Assembly: GCF_013266755.1 (NCBI RefSeq)
Contig: NZ_JABRWJ010000001.1
Span: forward strand, 124,001 to 188,000
Source of the DNA: Pseudaquabacterium terrae
GTDB lineage: Bacteria > Pseudomonadota > Gammaproteobacteria > Burkholderiales > Burkholderiaceae_C
Length of the DNA: 64,000 nucleotides
Reading direction: 5' to 3'
A model generated the notes under the pieces. It did no database searches, was not told the origin of the DNA, and worked only from the letters and a program-made list of their open reading frames with translations. The position numbers and the translations under genes are program-made. Within the stretch, counting starts at the first letter, position 1. Each line of letters begins with the position of its first letter. Shown piece by piece: positions 33,696-41,880 of this stretch.

Positions 33696-34642
33696 TTCCG
33701 CGCGCGGGCACGCGCCGGCGCGGCCACCGCCTCTTCAACCACCGCCGGCGCGCGCTTGGCGGCCTTGCGCTCCTTCAGTGCGCCGCTGGGGATCGCCGCC
33801 ACGGTCTCCACCGCCTTCACGGCCGGCGCAGCGGCCTTGGCCGCCGGCGCCTTCGCGCGCTTGGCATCGCCGCCGCCCAGGCTGGCGCGCAGCGCTTCCA
33901 TCAGGTCGATGACCTGCGCGCCCTCGTGCGCCTCGGCGCGTTCGGAGGCGACGATGTGCTTGCCGGAGATCTTCTCGTCGATGGCCGCGAGGATGCGCAG
34001 CTTCTCCTCGTCCTTGAACTCCGCCGGGTCGTAGCTGTCCTGCGAGATCTGCTCGATCAGCTGCAGCGCGAGGTTCAATTCCGCCGCCGTAACGTCGACC
34101 GGCTCGATGTTCAGGTCCTTCAGCGAGCGCACTTCCTCGGCGTACAGCAGCTGTTGCAGCACCAGGCCGTCTTCCTGCGCGCGCACCTGCACGACGTACT
34201 GCTTGGCCTTCCAGCTCCAGCGCGCGAGCGCGCAGCGGCCGCTCTTGCGCATCGCCGCCATCAGCAGCGCATAGGGTTTGCCGCCGCGCTTGTCGGGCGA
34301 CAGGAAGTACGCCTTGTCGTAGTACAGCGGGTCGACCGACTTCTCGGGCACGAAGGCCACGATCTCGATCACGTGCGTCGAGGCCTCTTCCAACGCCTTC
34401 AGCTCCTCGGGCTGGAAGATCACGAAGCGGTCCTTCTCGAACTCGTAGCCCTTGACCATCTCGGCCCGCTCGACCACCTTGCCGTCCTTGTCGGATACGT
34501 ACTGCTGCTTCAGGCGCGAGCCGTCCTTGGCCAGCAGGTTGAAGCGCACGGTCGACGCCGACTCGGTCGCCGAATACAGCTTCACCGGAATCGACACCAG
34601 GCCGAAGCTGAGCGTCAGGGAGGCGATGGAACGTGCGGCCAT
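33692..34642 (-). CDS. ku: Ku homodimer DNA end-binding protein (non-homologous end joining)
   Basis: A 316-residue bacterial Ku. The core (about 1-250) has MAARSIASLTLSFGLVSIPVKLYSAT, the FVPEKSVDPLYYDKAYFLSPDKRGGKPYALL barrel segment and LNLALQLIEQISQDSYDPAEFKDE. A Lys/Ala-rich basic tail follows, as in the extended Ku proteins that contact DNA and recruit LigD. An AGGAG lies 7 bases before the ATG at 34642. It is the first gene of a three-gene operon with GTGA overlaps. The partner ligase LigD is 17 kb away in this window. Confidence 0.95.
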   Translation of the reverse strand: MAARSIASLTLSFGLVSIPVKLYSATESASTVRFNLLAKDGSRLKQQYVSDKDGKVVERAEMVKGYEFEKDRFVIFQPEELKALEEASTHVIEIVAFVPEKSVDPLYYDKAYFLSPDKRGGKPYALLMAAMRKSGRCALARWSWKAKQYVVQVRAQEDGLVLQQLLYAEEVRSLKDLNIEPVDVTAAELNLALQLIEQISQDSYDPAEFKDEEKLRILAAIDEKISGKHIVASERAEAHEGAQVIDLMEALRASLGGGDAKRAKAPAAKAAAPAVKAVETVAAIPSGALKERKAAKRAPAVVEEAVAAPARARARK

Positions 34643-34791
34643 GGGATGCTCCTCGGGCGGCGCGGGCGGAAGGGCCCCGGACGCCGGCTTGTCGGCCGCA
34701 GCATACGGGCTCACCGGGCGGCTGAAAAGTCAAGACGCCTTCGCGACGGTCCTGCGCAGCCCGTGGCGTGGCGCGTTGTCCACGCTTTGGG

Positions 34792-36057
34792 CTATGCGGA
34801 CGCGTCGAACACCGGCCAGCGCTCGACCACCTGGCCCTCGTCGACCACCGCCAGCGCGCCGAACTGCAGCAGCACCGCCTCGCTCTGGCGCGGGCGCAGG
34901 AACAGCCAGTCGCCGGGTTGGAGTGCCGCGCTCGGCGAGGCCACCAGCACCTGCTGGTTCGATGACGGCCCGTACAGGCCGCTCGGCGCCACGCCCGGTG
35001 GCGACACCGGGTCGGCGAGCCAGTGGCCGCCGTGCATCGCGAAGGCGCGGCGCTGGTTGATGTCCCAGGCACGCGCGGCGCCGGCGATCCACTCGACGCC
35101 GCGCGGCAGCCGGAAGTCGCCCAGGTCCTTCAGCACCGGCGTGGCGATGAAGGCCGCCGGCTGCAATGCGGCGAGCGAGGGTTTGTCGAAGTCGCTCGGC
35201 TTGACCGCCGCCGAGCCAACCGACAGCTCGTTGGCGCTGCTCGTCGGATCGTGCAGCTGGAAGGTCGGCGAGCCGGCGGCATTCAGCGTCCACGGCGCCG
35301 CCGGCTCGCCCAGGCGCTGCCGGGCCAGCGCCAGCAGCGCCGCATAACGCCGCTGGCTTTCAGCCTGCGCGCCCGAGCGCGCGCCGGGAAGGTCGGGGAT
35401 CGCGGCCAGGTGCGCGTCGTAGCCCATCAGGCCGCTGAACTGCAGCAGCGGCTCGCTCTTCAGCACGTCGAGCAAGGCCGCGAAGCCGGCTTCGTCCTCG
35501 ACACCGCCGCGATGCAGGCCGACGTCGATCTCGATGTTGATGCGCAGCGGCAGGCCGCGCTGCTGCGCCAGCGCGCGGTACTCGGCCAGGCGCTGCGCGC
35601 TGTCGACCAGCCACTCGATGCGCCGCGGCGCCGCGCTGTCGCCGCGCAGCGCGTCGAGCGCCCAGGCCGCGGCCGAGGCCGGCAGCGGCTTGCCGAGCAG
35701 CAGCTGCACCGCCGGGCGCTGCGCGGCGATCAGCGCGAGCTGCGGGGCGTTGAAGAGCATCGCGCGGTCACTCTTCCATTCGGCCAGCGCCGCATCGATC
35801 AACGCCAGCGACGGCAGCGACTTGACGACGACGCGCAGCGGGTGCTGCGCGCGCTGGCGAATCGCCGCCAGGTTGGCGCGCAGCCGGGTGCGGTCGATCA
35901 CCAGCGTCGGCTGCGCGGGCAACCCGGCCAGCGCGGTGGCCAGGCGCTGGAAGTAGCTGTCGTGCGCGCCGCCGCGGTCACCCGGGCGCGCCAGCCCGGC
36001 GGCCACCAGCGCGGCGGCAGCGCCGCCGATCAGCCACGTACGACGTTGGATCGCCAT
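34792..36057 (-). CDS. PLP-dependent alanine racemase/D-threonine aldolase-family protein (DSD1-like), exported
   Basis: A 421-residue protein with a twin-arginine-like signal (QRRTWLIGGAAAALVAAGLA). The fold-type III PLP barrel starts TLVIDRTRLRANLAAIRQRA and has the Schiff-base Lys in LRVVVKSLPSLAL (about residue 79) and the barrel segment INIEIDVGLHRGG. The C-terminal part resembles the metal-binding domain of D-threonine aldolase/D-serine dehydratase. It would cleave or dehydrate a D-hydroxyamino acid in the periplasm. It follows the FAD oxidase gene by 4 bases and shares its operon. Confidence 0.82.
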   Translation of the reverse strand: MAIQRRTWLIGGAAAALVAAGLARPGDRGGAHDSYFQRLATALAGLPAQPTLVIDRTRLRANLAAIRQRAQHPLRVVVKSLPSLALIDAALAEWKSDRAMLFNAPQLALIAAQRPAVQLLLGKPLPASAAAWALDALRGDSAAPRRIEWLVDSAQRLAEYRALAQQRGLPLRINIEIDVGLHRGGVEDEAGFAALLDVLKSEPLLQFSGLMGYDAHLAAIPDLPGARSGAQAESQRRYAALLALARQRLGEPAAPWTLNAAGSPTFQLHDPTSSANELSVGSAAVKPSDFDKPSLAALQPAAFIATPVLKDLGDFRLPRGVEWIAGAARAWDINQRRAFAMHGGHWLADPVSPPGVAPSGLYGPSSNQQVLVASPSAALQPGDWLFLRPRQSEAVLLQFGALAVVDEGQVVERWPVFDASA

Positions 36058-36061
36058 CGCT

Positions 36062-37462
36062 TCAGCCTCCTTCGAACAAGCGCCGCAGGTACGGATTCAA
36101 CAGGCGCCCGTCCGGATCGAGCTCGCGCCGCAGCGCATTGAAGTCCCGCCAGCGCGGATACAGCGCGGCCAGTTCCGCCGCGCTGCGGTCATGCAACTTG
36201 CCCCAGTGCGGCCGGCCGCCGTGGCGGCGGAACACGACGCCGAGCTCGCCGACCAGGTACTGCCACGGCTCGTCGTGCGCAGCGTGCACGGCGATCGAGC
36301 AGCTGTCGCGGCGGTGGAACGGCGACAGCCATGCCTCGTCGCCCTTCACGTAGCGGAACTCGATCGGAAAGTAGGCCTCGTTGCGCCGCTCGATCGCCGC
36401 CAGCACCTCGCGCAGGCAGTTGATGCCGGCTTCGCGCGGCACATGCGCCTCGCTCTCGTTGAACAGCGTCGGCCGCACCGTCGCCAACAGGCGCCACGAC
36501 CAGTCGGTCGCCTCTTCGCGCTGGTCGGCGTCGATCAGCTTGGCCGCAAGCCAACGGCGCAGGCCGGGCCGGCGGCCGGCCCAGTCGCGCAGGCGCCGCA
36601 GATCCCGCAGCACGTCCTCGTCGGCCGAGTGGCCGCGCGGCGCCGGCGCTTCGCTCACCTCGTCGTGCACGATCACCGCGCCGTAGCCGGTGAAGGGCAG
36701 CAGATAACACTCGAAGTGACGGTGGCGCTCGGCCAGCGCCGGCGCTTCGTCGAGCAGCGCGGCGGTCGGCCGCAGCCAGACGCGGCGCTTGAGCACATGG
36801 CGCGCCCGCACGCGCAGCGTCATCTCGGTGATCACACCAAGTGCGCCGAGCGAGACCTGCGCGGCGGCGAAGAGCTCGGGCCGCTCGCTGCGGCTGCAGG
36901 CCAGGCGCTCGCCGCGCGCGCTGATCAGCGTCAGTGCCTCGATCTGCGCATGCAGCGCCGACAGCGTCGCGCCGGTGCCGTGCGTGCCGGTGGCGCAGGC
37001 GCCGGCCAGCGTCTGCGTATCGATGTCCGGCAGGTTGTGCAGCGCCAGCCCCTGCGCGTGCAGCGCCTGCGAGACCAGCGCCAGCCGCGTGCCGGCGCCG
37101 AAACGCGCCGTCGCCGCGGCCGCATCGATGGCGCGCGCGCCGCTGAAATGGTCGAGCGACAGCAGCGTGCCTTCGCTCGGCACCAGCGCGCTGAACGAAT
37201 GGCCGGCGCCGACGCAGCGCAGCGGCGCCGGGCCGCGGCGCAGCGTGTCGGCCAGCGCGGCTTCGTCGGCCGGGGCCTGCCAGGCGCGCGCCTGGCACTG
37301 CTCCAGGCCCGACCAGTTGCGCCAGCGCGGCGGCAGCGCGGTCGGCGCGACCGGCGTGCGGACCGGCACCGCGGCCGGTGCGGCGAGCGCCGGCAGCGGA
37401 CGCAACCCGGCGGCGATGCCGGCCGCGCCGAGCCCGGTGAGGAAACCGCGGCGGCCGCTCAT
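36062..37462 (-). CDS. FAD-linked sugar-lactone oxidase (D-arabinono-1,4-lactone/L-gulonolactone oxidase-like), Tat-exported
   Basis: A 466-residue flavoprotein with a twin-arginine signal (GRRGFLTGLGAAGIAAG, cleavage near ALA at 27). The FAD-binding PCMH/VAO domain has LRCVGAGHSFSALVPSEGTLLSL and the QTLAGACATGTHGTGATLSAL pyrophosphate loop. The C-terminal ALO domain ends with HWGKLHDRSAAELAALYPRWRDF, the HWxK signature of the aldonolactone oxidases. The electron acceptor would be oxygen or a cytochrome. It is the first gene of an operon with the PLP protein and is divergent from a tetR-type gene. A shared 15-bp operator-like site lies 28 bases upstream. Confidence 0.88.
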   Translation of the reverse strand: MSGRRGFLTGLGAAGIAAGLRPLPALAAPAAVPVRTPVAPTALPPRWRNWSGLEQCQARAWQAPADEAALADTLRRGPAPLRCVGAGHSFSALVPSEGTLLSLDHFSGARAIDAAAATARFGAGTRLALVSQALHAQGLALHNLPDIDTQTLAGACATGTHGTGATLSALHAQIEALTLISARGERLACSRSERPELFAAAQVSLGALGVITEMTLRVRARHVLKRRVWLRPTAALLDEAPALAERHRHFECYLLPFTGYGAVIVHDEVSEAPAPRGHSADEDVLRDLRRLRDWAGRRPGLRRWLAAKLIDADQREEATDWSWRLLATVRPTLFNESEAHVPREAGINCLREVLAAIERRNEAYFPIEFRYVKGDEAWLSPFHRRDSCSIAVHAAHDEPWQYLVGELGVVFRRHGGRPHWGKLHDRSAAELAALYPRWRDFNALRRELDPDGRLLNPYLRRLFEGG

Positions 37463-37489
37463 CGCCGCCCCTCGTCGTCGCGCATATCC

Positions 37490-37504
37490 ATAGTGATAAC
37501 TACC
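37490..37504. promoter_or_regulatory. Candidate TetR operator, copy 1
   Basis: ATAGTGATAACTACC in the 83-base gap between the divergent oxidase (37462) and tetR-type (37546) genes contains the inverted repeat TAGT-GATA-ACTA. Twelve of its 15 bases match the site at 40728-40742 in front of the TonB receptor, with the same spacing to the start codon (28 versus 30 bases). It probably represses both divergent genes (inference). Confidence 0.6.
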
Positions 37505-37545
37505 ATTTCAATCGAATCCCGGCGCACCACAATGCCAGCGTATCC

Positions 37546-38220
37546 ATGGCAACGACCCGCCCGCGCCGCCGCAGCGCTGCCCCGCCCGCCGCCGGCCCCG
37601 ACCTCGAGGCCAAGGCGCGCCCGCGCCAGGAGCGCGCGCAGGACACCTTCGAACGCATCCTCGCGGTCACCGCCGAGCTGCTGGGCGAGCTCGGCATCGA
37701 GCGGCTGTCGACCAACCTCGTCTGCGAGCGCGCCGGCCTGACGCCGCCGGCGCTGTACCGCTATTTCCCGAACAAGTACGCGCTGCTGCGCGAGCTCGGC
37801 GAGCGGTTGATGGCGGTGCAGAACGAGCTGCTCGCCGCCTGGGCGACGCCGCAGACGATGAAGCTGCCGCGGCCGGCCTTCGAGCGCAGCGTGCTGGTGC
37901 TGTTCGCGCAGACGCTGGAGCTGACGCAGCAGGCCCCGGGCGGCGTGTGGATCACGCGCGCGCTGCGCGCGGTGCCGGCGCTGCAGGAGGTGCGCATCGG
38001 ATCGCACCGCCAGGTCACCGGCCTGATCGAGGCGGCCTTCATGAGCGCCTGGCCCGAGGCGGACCGCGAGCGCGTTCGCGTGCTCGCGCGGCTGTCGGTC
38101 GAGGCCTCGTACGCGACGACCGAGATGCTGTTCGACGACCCCGCGCTCGATGCGCAGGCGGTCGGCACGACGCTGGCGTCGATGATCGCGAGCCAGGTGG
38201 TGGTGGTGCGGCGCGGCTGA
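37546..38220 (+). CDS. TetR-family transcriptional regulator
   Basis: A 224-residue regulator. A basic, disordered N terminus (about 1-28) is followed by a TetR HTH (about 30-80: RAQDTFERILAVTAELLGELGIERLSTNLVCERAGLTPPALYRYFPNKYALL) and a helical ligand-binding domain. It is divergent from the oxidase/PLP-protein operon and convergent with the TonB receptor gene. The repeated operator-like site at 37490 and 40728 makes it the likely common regulator of both. A REP-like hairpin follows its stop codon. Confidence 0.92.
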   Translation: MATTRPRRRSAAPPAAGPDLEAKARPRQERAQDTFERILAVTAELLGELGIERLSTNLVCERAGLTPPALYRYFPNKYALLRELGERLMAVQNELLAAWATPQTMKLPRPAFERSVLVLFAQTLELTQQAPGGVWITRALRAVPALQEVRIGSHRQVTGLIEAAFMSAWPEADRERVRVLARLSVEASYATTEMLFDDPALDAQAVGTTLASMIASQVVVVRRG

Positions 38221-38249
38221 GCAGCCGGCGCCGGGCCGCTCCCAAGCCG

Positions 38250-38293
38250 GCTGAGCGCCCCTCGGGGGCCGCGAACGCAGTGAGCTGGGGGCA
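38250..38293. repeat. REP-like hairpin element between convergent genes
   Basis: In the 81-base gap between the convergent tetR-type and TonB-receptor genes, GCCCC-TCG-GGGGC (38257-38269) forms a stem. It is followed by CGCGAACGCAGTGAGC and a second G5-C block (38287-38292) that could pair alternatively with the C tract. This sequence style matches short interspersed elements that I recall from intergenic regions of Burkholderiales genomes. It could act as a bidirectional terminator. Only one copy is seen in this window. Confidence 0.45.
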
Positions 38294-38301
38294 GACATTC
38301 G

Positions 38302-40698
38302 TCAGATCGACGCCCGCAGCTCGAGCAGCACGCTGCGCGGCGGTGTCAGCGTCACGTACGGCGTGCCGAGGCCTTCGCTGAGGGTCCACAGCCGCGTGAC
38401 GTAGCGCTTGTCGAGCAGGTTGTTGGCGATCAGCGCGACGCCGAAGCGGCCGTCGGCCGAGTCCCAGCCGAGCCGGCCATCGAGCCGCTCGCGCGCACCG
38501 CCGACGCGGAACGCCGGCGTCTCCAGGCAGGTGCCCTGAACGCGTGTATCGGCATTGCAGCGCCGCGCGCCGGTGTAGGCCGCCGACAGGCGCGCCGAGA
38601 ACTGCCCGCCGGCCAGCGGCCAGCGCCCTTCGACACCGCCAGCGGCGGAAAGGCGCGGCGTGCCGGTCGCGACGCCCGCGGCGTTGCTGCCGTCGGGCGC
38701 TTGATGGCGGCGGTAGGTCTGATTGATCCATTCGGCGCTGCCGAAGAAGCGCCACGCGCGGCTCGGCGCCCACTGGCCCTCGACATCCAGGCCGGTCGCC
38801 CGCTGGTCGCTGACCGTCACCTGGTAGGCCGGGATGCCGGCCTGGTTCGCCGAGGGCACGAGGTCCAGCGTCTGCAGGTTCGTGAAGCGGTAGTGGAACA
38901 GCGCGGCGTTCAACAGCACGCCCTGCGCCGGCCAGCCGCCCTTGAGCCCGAGCTCGACGTTGACCACCTTCTCCGGCTCGTAGCGGCCGTTGACCGCCAG
39001 GCCGTTGAAGCCGCCGGCCTGGTAGCCGCGCGTCCACGATGCGTAGCCCATCCAGTCGCGGCCGAGCTGCTGGTCGAGCACCAGGCGCGGGCTGGCATCG
39101 GTCCAGCGCCGCTCGACCTGCACCGGCGCGGCTTCGGCGCCGCGGCTGTCGAGCAGCTGGCTCTGGCGCATCACGGCCTGCAGGGCGCCGGCCTCTTCGG
39201 GCGTCAGCGCGCCGGCCTCGACCAGCCCGGGGAAGAAGCCCGCCGCGTCCAGTGCATCGAGCTGCGCATCGAGTCCCGGCGCCCGGCGCGGCGGGCTGGA
39301 CCACGAGAAGCGCTTGTGGTCGCGCGTCAGCCTCAAGCCGGCGGTCAGGCGCGTCGCCGGCGTCCATTGCCAGATCACGTCGCCGTACAGGGCTGCGGCG
39401 CGGTTGCGTGCGCGGTTGTGCATCGCCTCGTTCCACGGCTGGCCGAGCAGATCGATGCCTTCGAGGCCGAGCAACTGCGACAGCAGGTTGACGGTGCTGA
39501 ACGCGGGCAGCCCGGCGACGTTGCCGAACAGCGTGTCGAGCGAGCTCGTGTTGGTCAGGATGTCGCTGGTCTGCTCGGCCCGTTCGGAGAAGAAGCTCAA
39601 GCCCGCGACCCAGTCGAACGCGCCGCGTTTGCCGGCGAGGCGGAATTCCTGCTGCCAGGTGGTATTGGCCTCGATGTTGGCCGTTTCAAGCCGTGTTTCG
39701 AAGCGGCGCGTGCCGTCGTTGTCCTGGCGATTGAGCGAGCGGAAGTGCCGCCCGGCGGTGGTCGACGAGAAATCGGCCCAGCCGAGCGCGTGGTGGATGC
39801 GCAGCGTTGCGCCGTCGAAGTCACGCGCCTCGCGGTTGCCCTCGACATCGCTGTAGAGCGGCGCACGCAACGGATCGAGGTGGCGCGCCGGGTCTGCGGG
39901 AAACGGCGGCGCACTGCCCGCGGGCGGCTCGGCGACGATGCCGAAGGCCGGGCGCGCGCGCTGATCGAGCTTCTCGTGCTCCAGCGTCAAGGTCGCGCTG
40001 GTCGCATCGCTCGGGCTCCAGCGCAGCGCGATGCGCGCGCCCCAGGCGTCGTCGCCGCCCTCGCGCTGGCCGCTGCCGGCATCGCGCGCCCAGCCGTTCG
40101 AGCGCTGGGCCACCGCGCTCATGCGCAGCGCGAAGTTTTCGCCGAGCGGCTGGTTCAGCATCGCCTGCGCCTGCCGCGCGCCGTGGTTGCCGGCGCGCAC
40201 CAGGCCGTTGGCGGCGAAGGCGGCGGCCGGTGCGTTGGTGATCACCGAGATCGCGCCGCCCGCGCTGTTGCGGCCGAACAGCGTGCCCTGCGGGCCCTTG
40301 AGCACCTCGATGCGCTTCAGGTCGTTGAAGTTCAGCAGCGCGCCGCCGGTCTTGCCGGTGTAGACGCCGTCGACGTAGAAGCCGACCGGGCTGTCGGTGC
40401 CGATCAGGAAGTCTTCGGTGCCGATGCCGCGCAGCGAGAACATCGGCTGCGTCGCTTGCGTGTTGTCGATCGTGAAGCCCGGCAGGTAGCCGTTCAGGTC
40501 GGCCAGGTTGCTGGCGCCGAGCTTGCGCACCTCGTCGGGCGACAGCACCTGCATCGAGATCGGCACCGTCTGCGCCTGCTGGCTGCGGCTTTGGGCGGTG
40601 ACGATCACCTGCTCGGGCGCCTGCGCCCAGGCGATGCCGGACGGCAGGGCAAGCAGCCCCAAGGCGATCCGCGACAGGCGCGGGCGAAACCGGGTCAT
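38302..40698 (-). CDS. TonB-dependent outer-membrane receptor
   Basis: A 798-residue receptor. The signal peptide ends near AWA (about residue 25). A TonB-box-like EQVIVTAQSRSQ segment and the plug domain (about 40-165: VPISMQVLSPDEVRKLGASNLADL, FSLRGIGTED, IEVLKGPQGTLFGRNSAGGAIS) are followed by a beta barrel with aromatic-rich strands. The final residues ELRASI lack the usual terminal Phe. The plug sequence is of the IroN/FyuA-like COG1629 type often used for xenobiotics, terpenoids or sugars rather than siderophores. GGAGGAG precedes the ATG. A putative TetR site lies 30 bases upstream. Confidence 0.93.
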   Translation of the reverse strand: MTRFRPRLSRIALGLLALPSGIAWAQAPEQVIVTAQSRSQQAQTVPISMQVLSPDEVRKLGASNLADLNGYLPGFTIDNTQATQPMFSLRGIGTEDFLIGTDSPVGFYVDGVYTGKTGGALLNFNDLKRIEVLKGPQGTLFGRNSAGGAISVITNAPAAAFAANGLVRAGNHGARQAQAMLNQPLGENFALRMSAVAQRSNGWARDAGSGQREGGDDAWGARIALRWSPSDATSATLTLEHEKLDQRARPAFGIVAEPPAGSAPPFPADPARHLDPLRAPLYSDVEGNREARDFDGATLRIHHALGWADFSSTTAGRHFRSLNRQDNDGTRRFETRLETANIEANTTWQQEFRLAGKRGAFDWVAGLSFFSERAEQTSDILTNTSSLDTLFGNVAGLPAFSTVNLLSQLLGLEGIDLLGQPWNEAMHNRARNRAAALYGDVIWQWTPATRLTAGLRLTRDHKRFSWSSPPRRAPGLDAQLDALDAAGFFPGLVEAGALTPEEAGALQAVMRQSQLLDSRGAEAAPVQVERRWTDASPRLVLDQQLGRDWMGYASWTRGYQAGGFNGLAVNGRYEPEKVVNVELGLKGGWPAQGVLLNAALFHYRFTNLQTLDLVPSANQAGIPAYQVTVSDQRATGLDVEGQWAPSRAWRFFGSAEWINQTYRRHQAPDGSNAAGVATGTPRLSAAGGVEGRWPLAGGQFSARLSAAYTGARRCNADTRVQGTCLETPAFRVGGARERLDGRLGWDSADGRFGVALIANNLLDKRYVTRLWTLSEGLGTPYVTLTPPRSVLLELRASI

Positions 40699-40727
40699 GG
40701 CGGGATCTCCTCCGTTGCGGAGGAAAT

Positions 40728-40742
40728 ATAGCGATGACTATC
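40728..40742. promoter_or_regulatory. Candidate TetR operator, copy 2
   Basis: ATAGCGATGACTATC sits 30 bases upstream of the TonB-receptor start and overlaps a TATATT sequence on the minus strand that could be its -10 element. It matches the site at 37490-37504 at 12 of 15 positions and shares the flanking ATTT on the + strand side. Occupancy here would block transcription. Confidence 0.6.
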
Positions 40743-40797
40743 TATTTGCCCTTCAGGGGTTTCCCCCGAGGCGGCCCGATCCGCCAGCGCTTGCGCA

Positions 40798-41007
40798 CTA
40801 GCGCCTGCGCTTGCGCGTCTTGACCGGCGCCGGCATGAGGCCTGCCGTCCAGATGTCGAAAATGTCCCGCGTGGCCTTCGTGATCGCGGTCGTGGTCTGG
40901 CGTTTGGCCTGTGCCGCGGCATGGCCGCGCAGCGAGCCGGCGGCCGCGTTGGCCCCGCTGAGCCACATGCTCATGAAGGGGTTCTTCTTCAACCATGGAT
41001 TGGCCAT
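40798..41007 (-). CDS. Small basic hypothetical protein
   Basis: A 69-residue protein beginning MANPWLKKNPFMSMWLSGAN, then an Ala-rich helix with AAAQAKRQTTTAITKATRDIFDIW, and a strongly basic end (TRKRRR). I cannot name a family. The amphipathic helix and basic tail would suit a membrane-surface or nucleoid-associated role (inference). The start at 41007 follows AGGAAC; an in-frame ATG at 41061 would add an unlikely 18 residues. It is on the same strand as the TonB receptor, upstream of it. Confidence 0.6.
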   Translation of the reverse strand: MANPWLKKNPFMSMWLSGANAAAGSLRGHAAAQAKRQTTTAITKATRDIFDIWTAGLMPAPVKTRKRRR

Positions 41008-41247
41008 GTCGGTTCCTGTTTCAAAAACGGAGCGTCCACGGTACGGGAGGCGGTTCGGCACGCCGGTGGTCGTGCGCCGCGAGCGGCTGTGGTCCCGGTC
41101 CTACGCTGGGCACGCCGTTCGCAGGCGGCCCTGACAGCACCGCATCGCCGGTAACGCGCGCCTGAGCGCGCCGCGGCCCGCTTCAGCATTGCATTCATGA
41201 CGAGGCACACCCCTTGCCAAGTCCCCCCGCGACGATGTCGATTCATC

Positions 41248-41259
41248 CATTCCGGAATG
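41248..41259. promoter_or_regulatory. Palindrome upstream of the KGG protein gene
   Basis: CATTCCGGAATG is a perfect 12-base palindrome 30 bases upstream of the KGG-protein ATG, inside the longest gap of the window (41008-41289). Apart from this and probable divergent promoters I see nothing else in the gap. An operator role is only suggested by symmetry and position. Confidence 0.35.
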
Positions 41260-41289
41260 AACGGCCATCCTCGGATTCAGGAGTTGGAA

Positions 41290-41808
41290 ATGGCGCAAGG
41301 AAATCAGGGCAGTCGAGGCGGCAACAATCAGGGCGGCGCCAAGGGCGCCGGCAGTCAGGCCAAGAACCAGGACAGCAAGGGCAGCGACCGCAGCAGCGGC
41401 AGTGGCGACTCACCGTCCGGCACCTCGGGCCAGGGGTTCGCGGGCATGGACGACGAGAAGCAACGCGCCATTGCTTCTCAGGGCGGCAAGGCCGCTCACG
41501 CCAGCGGCAACGCGCACGAGTTCACCTCCGAAGAAGCGCGCGAAGCCGGTGCCAGGAGCCGCGGCAGCCAAGGCGGCCAGGAGGAAGACGCCAGCGAAGC
41601 CAGCAACAAGACCGGCAAGGGCAACGAGGCCGGCAAAGGCAGCGAGGCCGGCAAGGGCAGCGAGGCCGGCAAGGGCAGCGAGGCCGGCAAGGGCAGCGAG
41701 GCCGGCAAGGGCAGCGAGGCCGGCAAGGCGAGCAAGGGTGAAGCCGGCAAGAGCGGCGGCGGGTCTGCCCAGCAGGGCGGCCGCGGGTCCGGCAGCGGCA
41801 GCCGCTGA
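41290..41808 (+). CDS. KGG-motif general stress protein with hexapeptide repeats
   Basis: A 172-residue, strongly hydrophilic, disordered protein. The central KGG-type domain (about 52-100: GFAGMDDEKQRAIASQGGKAAH, then EFTSEEAREAGARSRG) is shared with Con-10/GsiB-like stress proteins thought to protect against desiccation or starvation. It is preceded by a Gly/Asn/Gln-rich arm and followed by six tandem EAGKGS-type hexapeptides. An AGGAG 6 bases upstream selects the ATG at 41290 over the ATG at 41257. A strong bidirectional terminator follows. Confidence 0.85.
   Translation: MAQGNQGSRGGNNQGGAKGAGSQAKNQDSKGSDRSSGSGDSPSGTSGQGFAGMDDEKQRAIASQGGKAAHASGNAHEFTSEEAREAGARSRGSQGGQEEDASEASNKTGKGNEAGKGSEAGKGSEAGKGSEAGKGSEAGKGSEAGKASKGEAGKSGGGSAQQGGRGSGSGSR
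41620..41727 (+). repeat. 18-bp coding tandem repeat in the KGG protein
   Basis: Six tandem 18-base units encode GNEAGK followed by five GSEAGK. Most units are identical at DNA level, with occasional synonymous or single-base changes at the left end. Recent unit duplication by slippage is likely, and unit number should vary between strains. Confidence 0.9.
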
Positions 41809-41835
41809 GTCGACCTCGCTGCAGCCTGAGTAAAA

Positions 41836-41863
41836 AAGGCCCGCAGCACACGCTGCGGGCCTT
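41836..41863. terminator. Bidirectional intrinsic terminator
   Basis: AAGGCCCGCAGC (41836-41847) and its exact complement (41852-41863) form a 12-bp stem with a 4-base ACAC loop. An A-run (41832-41837) lies on the left and a CTTTT tract (41870-41874) on the right. It therefore serves both the KGG gene from the left and the convergent Lys/Ser-rich gene from the right. It is the clearest terminator in the window. Confidence 0.85.
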
Positions 41864-41880
41864 GGCACCTCTTTTGACTT

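Noticed and set aside
34643-34791. Promoter for ku based on TTGACT
   Set aside because: The -35-like sequence has no -10 at 16-18 bases, and the nearest TATGCT is 22 bases away.
41620-41727. 18-bp and 21-bp (45481-45577) tandem arrays as CRISPR
   Set aside because: Units are contiguous without spacers and lie within coding frames, and no cas gene is present.
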